Assembly (NCBI GenBank): GCA_964017185.1
Contig: OZ024870.1
Location: 56,670,312 to 56,734,311, forward strand
From: Rugalucina vietnamica
Lineage: Eukaryota > Mollusca > Bivalvia > Lucinida > Lucinidae
Reading direction: 5' to 3'
Length of the DNA: 64,000 nt
In this document: positions 55,030 to 64,000 of the stretch, piece by piece
Position numbering within the stretch: the first letter of the stretch is position 1
How the letters are laid out: each line of letters opens with the position of its first letter
Program-made: the position numbers and the translations under genes
The notes under the pieces: generated by a model
What the model was told of the DNA's origin: nothing
Seen by the model: the letters and a program-made list of their open reading frames with translations, nothing else
Database searches by the model: none

Positions 55030-56654
55030 TGTGTTAGTATACAAAAAAAAACATAATGGGGATAGCAGTTTCTTCCGTTAACTGACATATCTGTCATTTT
55101 AAGGAACACCTAAGTAGATCTCCGTAGGCGTTCTTTTTGAACAACAGAAAACGAAAATTGGTCGAATTTTAAGGATACTTCGAAACTGTAGACATATGTA
55201 AGACAGCGTACTACATGTACGAGTCTGTTGCAGGCGCTCGATCCATTTTCATTAGCTTAACCAATATTCGACGAAAGGATTTTCCCATCATTATCGTTAG
55301 TGTGAGTCCACTTAATACATTTTCAGGGGCGTCAGGAGTGAGTTTTAAATTTTATTCATTTTTTCGATGGAAATTCTCTAAGCAAACAGAATAGCCCCAG
55401 ATGGGACGCCGCGATAAGCGGCGTCACATCTGGGGCTATTCTGTTTGCCGATGTCCCCATAAAAGGGACGCCAGGCTTAAATGAGTTAAAAAGTAGTACA
55501 TGTATATAAATAGTTCCAAAGCCTACACTACTATGAATGTACCAAAACTGATCGAGGTCGAGGGAGTGCCAAACTATAACGCTCCTTAGCGTAGCTACCA
55601 ATGCGAATATCTTACGCTCATGAAAGAAACTAATACTAAATGTACAAAATATAAAGGTTGGTTCTTAGGAAGCAGTTAACCATTCAAGAGAAGGTGGGTC
55701 ATACTGCGGTAATAGAAAATACAAAAATGGCAATGAACGCCATTTATACAGTGATTTTAAAACATTCGGAGAGAAGGAGTTGTATAAGACCTCAAATGCC
55801 CAGTATCATCCTAGTCGCTTCTTCTGTCGATGTTCTTTTTTTTCTTTTCTTTTTTTTCGCTTTTGGCCAACATTTTTCTTCTCCTTTACTTTGTTCCAAG
55901 CAATATTTCCGTTATAATAATCAAAGTAATTCGCACTTGTGTACAATATATAACACTAACATTAAAATTAATTAAAAAAATAACTATGTACATGTATAAG
56001 CGAATTGGAATTAAGTATAAAAGAAACGGTTCCATCAGGGGTAGTAAAATATTTAATACAACAAAATAAAATGGGTGGTAATAGGAAAGAACTTATAAAA
56101 TCAGTGCGTTTAAAGACTATTAATGGTGTTAACCCGTTATAAGTAAGAAACTCTAACTCACGTTTTTTCCTTTTCATGTCCATTTATATTAAATTATGAT
56201 TTTCCACCTGCATACAAACAAGAAATAATTAAAAATATAAATATGATACCACAGTCTCCCTCGAGAATCTCTCAATCAGTGATCGACTAAATAAGATTCT
56301 AATACTTACAGCTATCTGACAATTATGATCGCGTCCAATATAAAGTGCTATTCAGATCAATCAGGCAGATTTCAGATCCGGCGCTTTTAAACTTCACGAG
56401 CCAAGGAATAGGAACGAATACGCAATGGTATGTGTTGTGAGCAAACAAGACGGACACACATGTGGGCAGACTTGTCCAAATCGTGTTCTATATTGTTGCT
56501 GTTTATGACATAGGAAAGTACTAGGCAGACTTAAGCTCAAACAAAGATGCGACTGCAGTATGTTCCGCCTGGATTCTATGGCTGATCTTGTTCTGTGTTG
56601 TGTGCGATGGCTTTCCGTTTCGTTATGCCATTTTCCCAGCGCAGAACCAAAAAT
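55030..56654. other. No gene seen; one strong hairpin inside
   Basis: Several short frames, including T-rich ones near 55830-55900 that are low complexity. The 104-codon minus frame at 56394-56708 ends inside a MITE and has no domain. Confidence 0.5.
55382..55448. repeat. Near-perfect 31-bp stem hairpin
   Basis: Left arm 55382-55412 and right arm 55418-55448 pair with one mismatch around the loop GATAA. The arm begins GCAAACAGAATAGCCCCAGA. A second small hairpin (GTCCCC/GGGAC) follows at about 55452-55470. Confidence 0.88.
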
Positions 56655-56869
56655 GAGCCGCCGCGTGAGAAAACGAAAAACTCGAGTCCCCGACCAGGTC
56701 TGACACAAACCGGTCTATACAGTCACAAAAGCAGGGCAGAAGCTTCAAATTTCAAATTTAAGTAGAGTAGGGGTTGTACTGTGTTGCGAATTTTAAACAA
56801 AGACACTCATCAGCTGTGCAATTACGGTTTTCGCCTAGGCAAAGGCACGGTTTTCTCATGATACGGTTC
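56655..56869 (+). mobile_element. Palindromic MITE family 2, copy 4
   Basis: GAGCCGCCGCGTGAGAAAAC start, TTTTCTCATGATACGGTTC end, with the GACACAAACCGG segment. The central stem is degraded. Forward orientation. Confidence 0.78.
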
Positions 56870-57331
56870 TACCATATTCTCGTGGATCGATTGATTAAAC
56901 TTGAGCCAATGAAATAACCTTAAACACATAATTGAAAGAAGAGTATAATGTGTCCATTATCGCAACGACGTTAAATGAACGAGCAAAACATCAATTGTCA
57001 GGAACATTTTCTAAGAAAAACGCACAAGGACCTAGAATGACAGTTGACCCACTATTGCCGAACAACGTGACCATCGTCATTTAAGAGAGAGCGGAGGCCA
57101 TAAAATCAAGAGTTTTATAGTGAGCTTGTTAGGATAGAAGCTGAATGGCCTGTTATTAAATTGCAAAGCTGTAATGAACCATACCATTAGAAACAATCTT
57201 CGGAAAATTCAGAACTGAAGGGCCATCAAAATTTAGCAACTGCTCTTTATTGACTCGTTCGATGATGTAGTGCCGAGTCATTTTCTTGTTATGGACAGGG
57301 CGATAGTAAATCTCGCAGCAAAAGTTTTTGC
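56870..57331. other. No gene seen
   Basis: Short frames only, no recognised repeat. Confidence 0.5.
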
Positions 57332-57593
57332 CATTTCAAAAACTTGCCCAAACAATATACAGAGATTCTTTTCCGACGCAAATTGAAAATTTCATAGGAA
57401 AAAAAATGATTTTTTAACATTTGCGCCCAAAACATACATTGTGGGTAAACGTTAGAACCGCCTCGGCGAGTACCCACAAAGTATGTTTTGGATCAAATAT
57501 ACGAAAATTAGGTATACACCTGCAAACCCAAGTTTTTCTATATAAAAGTGGGGTTTGAGGGGGTATACAATTCACGGACATGTTTTCCTCACC
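57332..57593 (-). mobile_element. Palindromic MITE family 1, copy 9
   Basis: CATTTCAAAAACTTGCCC start, GTTTTCCTCACCGTG end. The centre is shortened (GAACCGCCTCGGCGAGTACC), with one side of the stem missing. Reverse orientation. Confidence 0.8.
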
Positions 57594-58062
57594 GTGATTT
57601 CCGATTTTCTGGTGTGCAGTTTAATTAGAGACTTCATTTCTGAAACGTACGTTATGAATTCGTTCGGTTTATTCTTGTCTTTTAAATGCCTTTAATTTCG
57701 TTGCTCTTCTACAATTTTCTTCCCCGAGCCATATCTTGGTAACAGATTCCCACGACCTGCGATAGAAAGACAAATAAGAGTAGAGGGTGTTAATTTTACT
57801 TCTTTTGCATTAGTTTGAATAATTTATTTATCTCTCCCGGGAAGCAATTATAACCAGCAACTCTTGCAGATATTGTCAAATTAGATTTCCTCACAAATGT
57901 CTTTAATTTATTACGTTGAAACTTTCTGAAAAGTTTAAATCATTCATTCCCTGAGATACTGTCGCATAAAGACAATGCTGGAGGCAGGTTTGACAAGAAC
58001 AGATATTTGAAAACCATGGGAAACTTACTTAGCAGATTCATATACATGTATTCCCAAACTTT
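57594..58062. other. No gene seen
   Basis: Spacer between two copies of MITE family 1 in opposite orientation. Short frames only. Confidence 0.5.
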
Positions 58063-58341
58063 CATCACGAAAACATGTACGTATAATGTATACCCCCTTA
58101 TACCCCACTTTTATATAGCAAAACTGGGGTATGCAGGGGTATATCTATTTTTCTTATTTTTGCTCCAAAACATAGATTGTGGGTACTCGTTAGAACCGCC
58201 TCGGCGAGGCGGTTCTAACGTGTACCCACAATCTATGTTTTGAGCAAAAATAAGAAAAATATCAAAATTTTTCCAATGAAATTTTCACTTTTTTAAGCTG
58301 AAAAAATTCTCTGTATATTGCATGGGCAAGTTTTCCTAATG
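58063..58341 (+). mobile_element. Palindromic MITE family 1, copy 10 (best preserved)
   Basis: 279 bp, CATCACGAAAACATGTACG start, GTTTTCCTAATG end. The whole central palindrome is intact, from CAAAACATAGATTGTGGGTA through GAACCGCCTCGGCGAGGCGG to the complementary ACAATCTATGTTTTG. Useful as the family reference. Confidence 0.88.
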
Positions 58342-58489
58342 TCATTTTGCATGCAAAACAAATGTATACGAGAGGAAAATAGTGACTCTATTAATGGATA
58401 CTGCGTTTGCAATTAATACTGTCCCTTATGAACTGAAAAAAGTCTGACTTTTTCAAACTTTATCGGGACAGTCGATGTAAATACTAAGA

Positions 58490-58773
58490 AGTAACCAGAG
58501 GACCAATGGCTCTGAGAACTGGTATTTTCAAAATAACCTTTAACCAAGGTCATGTAGGCGAAGGTATAAAATAAAGTTGACCTTGAATACTCATATCACA
58601 TTATTCCATAAAGTTTTAACACAGTAAATTGTATTTTCAGGTGACAGGCTAACAAAAATTTCTGAAAAAAATCCATTGCTAACTTTTGTCCCTTAGAAAC
58701 GCCTATGTGACCAAATTTGTCCATGCCGTACAATAGGAGAAAGTCAACCAAAGGCCGTGATGTATATGTAATA
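58490..58773 (+). repeat. Degraded copy of family 3 repeat
   Basis: CAGAGGACCAATGG at 58497 and the CCATGCCGTACAATAGGAGA block (compare TTGCCGTAAAATAGGTCAA) identify it. Much diverged, and abutted on the right by the hairpin at 58774. Confidence 0.6.
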
Positions 58774-58915
58774 GTTAGAGTATGGAGGAGAGGTCAATAC
58801 GAAAATTATAGACCCGGCACGTGAACTTAAAGCCGACCGAGCGCAGCGAGGGAGGCTTTAAGTTCACGTGCCGGGTCTATAATTTTCGTATTGACCGATT
58901 CCGACATACTCTAAC
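58774..58915. repeat. Hairpin with 43-bp perfect arms
   Basis: 58792-58834 and 58854-58896 are exact inverted copies (begin GGTCAATACGAAAATTATAG), separated by the purine/GC-rich loop GACCGAGCGCAGCGAGGGA. Imperfect pairing extends outward to GTTAGAGTATG/CATACTCTAAC. It probably represents a recent palindromic element. Confidence 0.9.
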
Positions 58916-59798
58916 TGACTTATATACTGGCTGCTTTGTTTCGTTATAACAACTGCTATTAATCTTAAGACTGCAAGCCTGTTGGCCAAACCTTGCGCAG
59001 CATATTTAGACCAATTATATTCCGCTTAACTTTCTTTTCTCGCGACATGGCATATTAGCCAATCTATCCCACGGACTTAACGAGGTAACTAACTGTGCAC
59101 GATATTTACATTTCTTCGTGCAATCATGAACAAATTGAACCTTCACAGTAATTTCCCTTTTAAACGTCGTTAAACGTATTGCTTCTATGATAAACGCAAA
59201 TAATTCAATACCATCCAAGTATGATTTTACATAAGTACATAATGTGCTTAAATTGATGAGCTAGTGTATATGGATCTGTCAAGGGCTAATCTCCTTGCTT
59301 GAAAGACAGAGGACCATTTGATGCCCGGCTGTTTTGGGGGAAAACAGCTGGTCAAAAATAACTTTGTGAAGTTCGTTCCTACTGCCTGGTTTCTCATTCA
59401 ACTCACACTAACCCTAACCTTCTACTAACAATGGAACCAGGGAGCAAGAGCTATTTTCACACAAATGTATGCGACGATTCGTTAAATATAACTTTTGGGG
59501 GAATTGTAAATAAATGAAACCGGAAATTTCTTTTCTTTTCTTTCACAGCAAAGGATTTTAAATACTCTGTAGGAAGAAAATGCATTTAACGACAGAAAGA
59601 TTCTCAACCACGATTTGCTAAAAAAGCTTCCAATCAGCCTTGGAAATATTTAATGTCTTTGAACACGGCGGAAAACATTATTTTTGCGGTGCATCTGACC
59701 CATTACATAATGTACTTACCTTTTATTGAGTCTAATATAAAAATAACAGCGTATATCTACAGGGGGACTGATAAGTTTCCCGCCTGATATTAGAGACC
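58916..59798. other. No gene seen
   Basis: Short frames only. A related AAGTTTCCCGCC block near 59773 precedes the palindrome below. Confidence 0.5.
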
Positions 59799-59864
59799 GG
59801 TGTATAAGTTTCCCGCCGGATATTATACACCGGTGTATAATAAACGGCGGGAAACTTATACACC
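59799..59864. repeat. 66-bp palindrome
   Basis: Arms GGTGTATAAGTTTCCCGCCG and CGGCGGGAAACTTATACACC, with a self-complementary centre TATTATACACCGGTGTATAA at 59821-59842. It can fold as a near-continuous hairpin or cruciform. Confidence 0.85.
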
Positions 59865-59997
59865 TACCGCCAAAACTTCCTTTGTTGAGTAGGTGTATAT
59901 GTTTGTTAGAGACCTGCTCGAAACAAAGGAGCCAGTATATAACAACCATGATAGACTGTTCAAATGCTACATAGCAAGTTTCGTTGAAAAACATGTA

Positions 59998-60943
59998 CGT
60001 GGGTTGGGATTTAAGTTCGTAGACTTTCTTTATAAAAGTTCAGATGCCTGTTACATGTATATAGAAATAAAAATATGTCATCTTTTACCTGTCGTATGAG
60101 ATATTGAGCATAGTTCTACTCAATATGGTTTCAGCACAACAATCAGTTAAACACAATGACCCTCCATTACCCGGGGCACATCGTGGAAACTTTGAAACAT
60201 GCCATACATTTAGTTACCTGAACAATTTCCTTCAGGGACTTGTTAATCATTATTGCCGAAATACTGTATTCATCAGAAATAGCTGCCACACTCTATTTCA
60301 TGTACTGTATATTATGCATATCCGTGTTTTAAAATAAGAATATTGATCATGGCTATTGTAGATTAATTGTAGGCATGCACATTTCTCAACGTGTAAAATT
60401 CAAGCATGTCCAACTGACATATCACATATCATTTAAATATCACCGCATTATCTAATCTACAATTGAACATCAAATCACAATCATTCTGAATGTTTATTTG
60501 GGCATTTCTGCTACTTAATCATAAGATGACATCATTGCTCTTGTGTCGACGTCGCCTGTTAAAATACGACTCGCTATACATTTTCTCCAACAACAAAATA
60601 AGTCGTTCACACGATGGTTTAAAAGTTAAATAAAGGCAACACAATGACACTACGATGCCTCAAATTAATTAAGCTTAAATTTTGGTCTACAATATGGTAA
60701 TTACTGGTATGTTCTTCATAAACTTATAGCTTCAGAATTATTGAAAATACTACGTGCCCCGGGTAGCGAAACCTAGGTTGCTATGGAGACCATTTTAATG
60801 TACATTGCGAAAGATTTCTTGAAAAGTATTTTAAACACGCAACAAGGAGACTTTGCTTCATTATAATAATGCATCAAATATGGGATAGATGCCGTAATTT
60901 AAAATCAGTGGCCAAAGTCTACGAACTTAAATTCCAACCCTCG
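59998..60943 (-). mobile_element. TA-flanked DNA element, family M1 (946 bp), inverted copy
   Basis: Ends CGTGGGTTGGGATTTAAGTT (left) and the complementary AACTTAAATTCCAACCCTCG (right), flanked by TA. Its right half matches the left half of the 36427-37467 element in reverse complement (for example the GCGAAACCTAGGTTGCTATG block near 60766). Non-autonomous; no transposase frame. Confidence 0.85.
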
Positions 60944-60945
60944 TA

Positions 60946-61290
60946 TGTTCACCAGTTCCTGATAAGACCATTTTTGCGGGTTTTTACCATATGTTACCGA
61001 AATTGACCTTGAAGTAACATAGATCAAGGTCAACCAAATTTATATAAATCATGATTGGCTAGAGTTCCCGATGCCACAAACAAGTGTCGATGAAATTAAT
61101 CGGTCCCCCGGTTCAGGGGAAGATTTTTAAAGTTCTTTTTTTTCATGGCGGCCATCTTGGTCAAGTGATCTACAGAAAGTTTTGATTTAATTGGCAGGGC
61201 GATTTCAGAGGAGAATATCTTTGAAAATGGCGGACGACGACAGACAGAGGCTGGAGGATGCATGTACTGGCTAAAACACCTTCGTGTGTG
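60946..61290 (+). repeat. Diverged copy of family 3 repeat
   Basis: AAATTGACCTTGAAGTAACA, AGGGGAAGATTTTTAAAG, GGCGGCCATCTTGGTCAAGT and the terminal GGCGGACGACGACAGACAG mark it. It starts directly at the right end of the M1 element, echoing the M1-in-family-3 nesting at 36427. Confidence 0.7.
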
Positions 61291-61871
61291 TCTAAAGGCG
61301 CATCTAGGCCGAATATTGAAATAAATATAGAAAATAAATATAAACAGACAACATCACGATATTCCCTGATGTTTCCAAATACCCAAGCCTCATGGAGCTA
61401 AGAGAACAAATGAACTCAGCATGACGGCGTTTTTGTAATACCTTATATTTACTTGTAGGCCGTAAGTTCACGATAAGTTATATTGAAGAAATAATTTGGT
61501 ATGGCTTTTTGTGTCGTTTCCTATTGGTGTCCATTGCCTTTGACATACGAGTAAATTTTAAAAAACTTGTACCCAGGAATACGCTAATCCTCCTTGCATA
61601 AAACAGCTTTCAAAATTTTTCTACACTATGCGGTTGAAACTCCATTCCAGAAATGTTACATTAATTATCTCAAATTAAAATGTTTTATAAAATTAAGAAA
61701 CTGAAGGCCTATAAGTTCACTGAGTTTATTTGCTAATAGAGGCGAGGAAACAGGAAACATTCTGCATGTCGGAAATGCCAGCATTTGATTCCAAATCCAT
61801 TTGAAAGATTAAACCGATATTTGATATTTAACCATGTCTGATTGAAAAAAGTATATGTAATGGCGATATAT
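61291..61871. other. No gene seen
   Basis: Short frames only, no recognised repeat. Confidence 0.5.
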
Positions 61872-62107
61872 GAGCCGCGACGCGAGAAAACCGGTCTTCG
61901 GGGTTTCCGACCAGGTCCGACACAAACCGGCCTGTACAAGCTCAGAAAAGAGCTAGAAGCTTGAAATTTCGGATTTAAGTAGAAGAGGAATAGTACTATC
62001 CGAGTAGCGAAAACAAAGGCGCTGATCAGCTTCGCGGTTACCGCGAAGCTGATCTGCGCCTTTGTTTTCGCATAGGCAATAATCCGGTTTTCTCACGATG
62101 CGGCTCA
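61872..62107 (+). mobile_element. Palindromic MITE family 2, copy 5 (best preserved)
   Basis: GAGCCGCGACGCGAGAAAAC start, TTTTCTCACGATGCGGCTC end. The central stem GCTGATCAGCTTCGCGGTTA then CCGCGAAGCTGATCTGCGCC is complete. Forward orientation. Confidence 0.87.
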
Positions 62108-62362
62108 TATGTTTTTAAGTTTTTCGTCAATATGTCAGGATAGATTTCGTCTCGTTGGAAATTCATTATCATGTAAATTTATATAACTGACCATTCCAAT
62201 GCTGTTTTTCTGATGTGATTCTGATTGTATCAGATATTGGTTATTGCTTATCTTTAGCTTTTTGTTTACACTCAACTCTGCAATACTAACCAGACCATTA
62301 GATCTCTTGGACGAGTTCTTCATTCCGTATTTCGTGGCATATGTTTAGGCACTCAGGCATTT

Positions 62363-62588
62363 GATCCGCGTCATGAGAAAACCAACAATGTAGTTTCCGA
62401 ACAGGTCTTACACAAACCGAACTGTACAAGCACTGAAAATGGCTAAAAGCTGGAAATTTTGGATTTAGAAAGTAGAAGAATTGTACTATTCGTGCATCGA
62501 AAACAAAGGCACTGATCAGTTACTGTGAAGCTGATTTGCGCCTTTGTTTTTGCATATGCTAAATGGAAGTTTTCTCATGATGCGGCAT
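62363..62588 (+). mobile_element. Palindromic MITE family 2, copy 6
   Basis: GATCCGCGTCATGAGAAAAC start, TTTTCTCATGATGCGGC end. The stem is partly decayed (GGCACTGATCAGTTACTGTG). Same orientation as copy 5, about 255 bp away. Confidence 0.8.
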
Positions 62589-64000
62589 ATTTATTTACAT
62601 TTTTTGATAAATTAGCTTACATAAATGATATACAATTAAGGCAGAAGGAATTTTATTAGCCCACACATTCTAAGACGTACGGTAATAAGCCACATCATAA
62701 GAAACATGCTTTTGACATTGTAACGTGTAATTTGGTACTAAATAAACTTTTGGAAGGAAGCAGTAAAAACATTCAAAGGGACATAGTATGGACTTAAGTT
62801 CATCCATGCCTTTTTGTTGTCCATCCATTTTTTGTCTCAAAATTGCAAATTCGCCCGCCATCGTCTGGCGATTGATCATTCGAGTGTGGTATGGACTTGG
62901 TCAGAAAACCCGAAGAAAGACTGTCTCGTGACGCAAGTCGCAGAGATCAAAGAGCTGCTGACCATGTTTATTGAAACACAGCAAAGGAAAATCTCACGTT
63001 ACATGATGTACGACTCAAATGACTCACGACCGAAATGATCTTGTGGTACCGCACCGTAAATAGCATGGCCGACAACCGATGCAATATGGTCTGTTTCCGT
63101 TTAAAGGAAACATGAAGAAGTTCTTCTATATCCTTTTTATTCTTTGTCTGCTGATCTTTTTTGTTCTCAGGACTTGATTTTCGAAAACTAAACCTACATT
63201 TGCCCAAGAAATGGGACCTAATTTAAATAACAATATTATTCCATATAAGAGTAATCGCCCATGGTGAAAAAATTAGAAACCAAAATAAGTCACTTAAACG
63301 GTCATTAGAAGTTTTGGAAGTGAAATAATAAGTTGTAATAAGTGAAGTGTTTTGGAAGTGAAATTATACGTTGTATATATGATCCATATAAATTGTTTTC
63401 AAATGACCAAATGTTTGTTGTATTTGTTTGCTTTGATAAAATTCAAAAATCTATTTTCTTCTATGACGTCTTAGTGAAGTTAATGAATATTCAAGAGCTA
63501 GACTTTCAAACCAAGCTATGTTTGGAACCAGTCATGATAATTTGGTGAGGTTTTCTGCAATCAGTCCCTTTCATTAATGTCTATTGTCTACTTCAGTTTT
63601 ACAAAATCAAAACCTTATGGGTATGACCCTTAAGCCATGTTTGTGAAACCTGTGTGTCTATATAATATGTCCTCCCTCATTGATAACGCAAAACCATGCA
63701 ACTGTGTATACAGTACTCCCAGTATCTGATTCGGTATGTATTTCATCAGCGGCCACCAAGTAGCTTATGAGGGGAGAGCTATCACCTCAAATTTCAGCTC
63801 GGCTCCGCAACTGCTGTATCACTGGATGATATTTATCAAGCACATGGGATCCTAATCTATTATTTGAATAAACATTTCTAAGTAGCAGGAGTGCATAGAT
63901 CATTTAAATGATCCTTATCAGCTAGTTTAACAGATTGTTATTACTAGGCCTGAAAATGGCTGTGTCCGACGAAAAATCACCTCAGATCACAAAACAGGTT
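62589..64000. other. No gene seen; small MITE family 2 fragment
   Basis: About 62894-62940 holds a fragment of family 2 (GGTCAGAAAACCCGAAG then CTGTCTCGTGACGC). Other frames are 68-79 codons and lack domains. Confidence 0.45.

Noticed and set aside
55830..55975. Phenylalanine-rich frames as membrane micropeptides
   Set aside because: Low-complexity T-runs account for them.

Overview
This is a gene-poor, AT-rich, transposon-dense piece of animal genome. The only clear host gene is a single-exon neuropeptide-type G-protein-coupled receptor on the minus strand (26181-27362), of the myosuppressin/dmsr-1-like group. That gene family, the Gmr1-type LTR retrotransposons, the abundant short palindromic elements and the many ACATGT-type words together suggest a lophotrochozoan, most likely a bivalve mollusc. 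The species assignment is inference.

Layout. 1-1448: no gene. 1449-14150: two almost identical Gmr1-type (Ty3/Gypsy class) retrotransposons on the minus strand, joined head to tail and sharing one LTR (LTR-internal-LTR-internal-LTR). The whole array sits inside one 5-bp target-site duplication, CTTAT. The right-hand unit has an intact 1519-codon gag-pol frame. The left-hand unit is broken by a 162-bp insertion and one nonsense change. About 14190-17915: a foldback-like element whose inverted arms are built of ~165-bp subrepeats. 18457-19170: a 37-bp minisatellite. 19735-20570: a LINE reverse-transcriptase relic. 20571-21815: a second long-inverted-repeat element whose arm ends match the 162-bp insert. 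22-39 kb: the receptor gene, mostly unannotatable DNA, and several small palindromic elements. 39360-46288: a second, unrelated Gmr1-type element on the plus strand, with 99.7%-identical LTRs and two in-frame stops. 48.53-54.55 kb: a tandem duplication in which later transposon insertions can be dated against the uninserted twin copy. 54.8-64 kb: more palindromic elements, hairpins and a TA-flanked DNA element.

Both LTR families encode gag, protease, integrase, then reverse transcriptase and RNase H. Integrase therefore lies before reverse transcriptase, unlike ordinary Ty3/Gypsy elements; this is the hallmark of the Gmr1 group. Each gag carries a SCAN-like capsid segment and one CCHC knuckle. 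The primer-binding sites differ: one matches tRNA-Leu and the other resembles the tRNA-Pro type with two extra bases.

The small non-autonomous elements fall into clear families: ten copies of a ~270-bp palindrome with a GC-rich centre; six copies plus a fragment of a ~230-bp palindrome with GAGCCGC ends; four ~0.9-1.04-kb elements flanked by TA (three terminal-repeat families, mariner-like); and ~455-bp tandem units ending in a short hairpin. I found no tRNA, rRNA or CRISPR array and no bacterial-type operon. All comparisons were made by eye, so identities and differences are counts from reading, not from alignment software.
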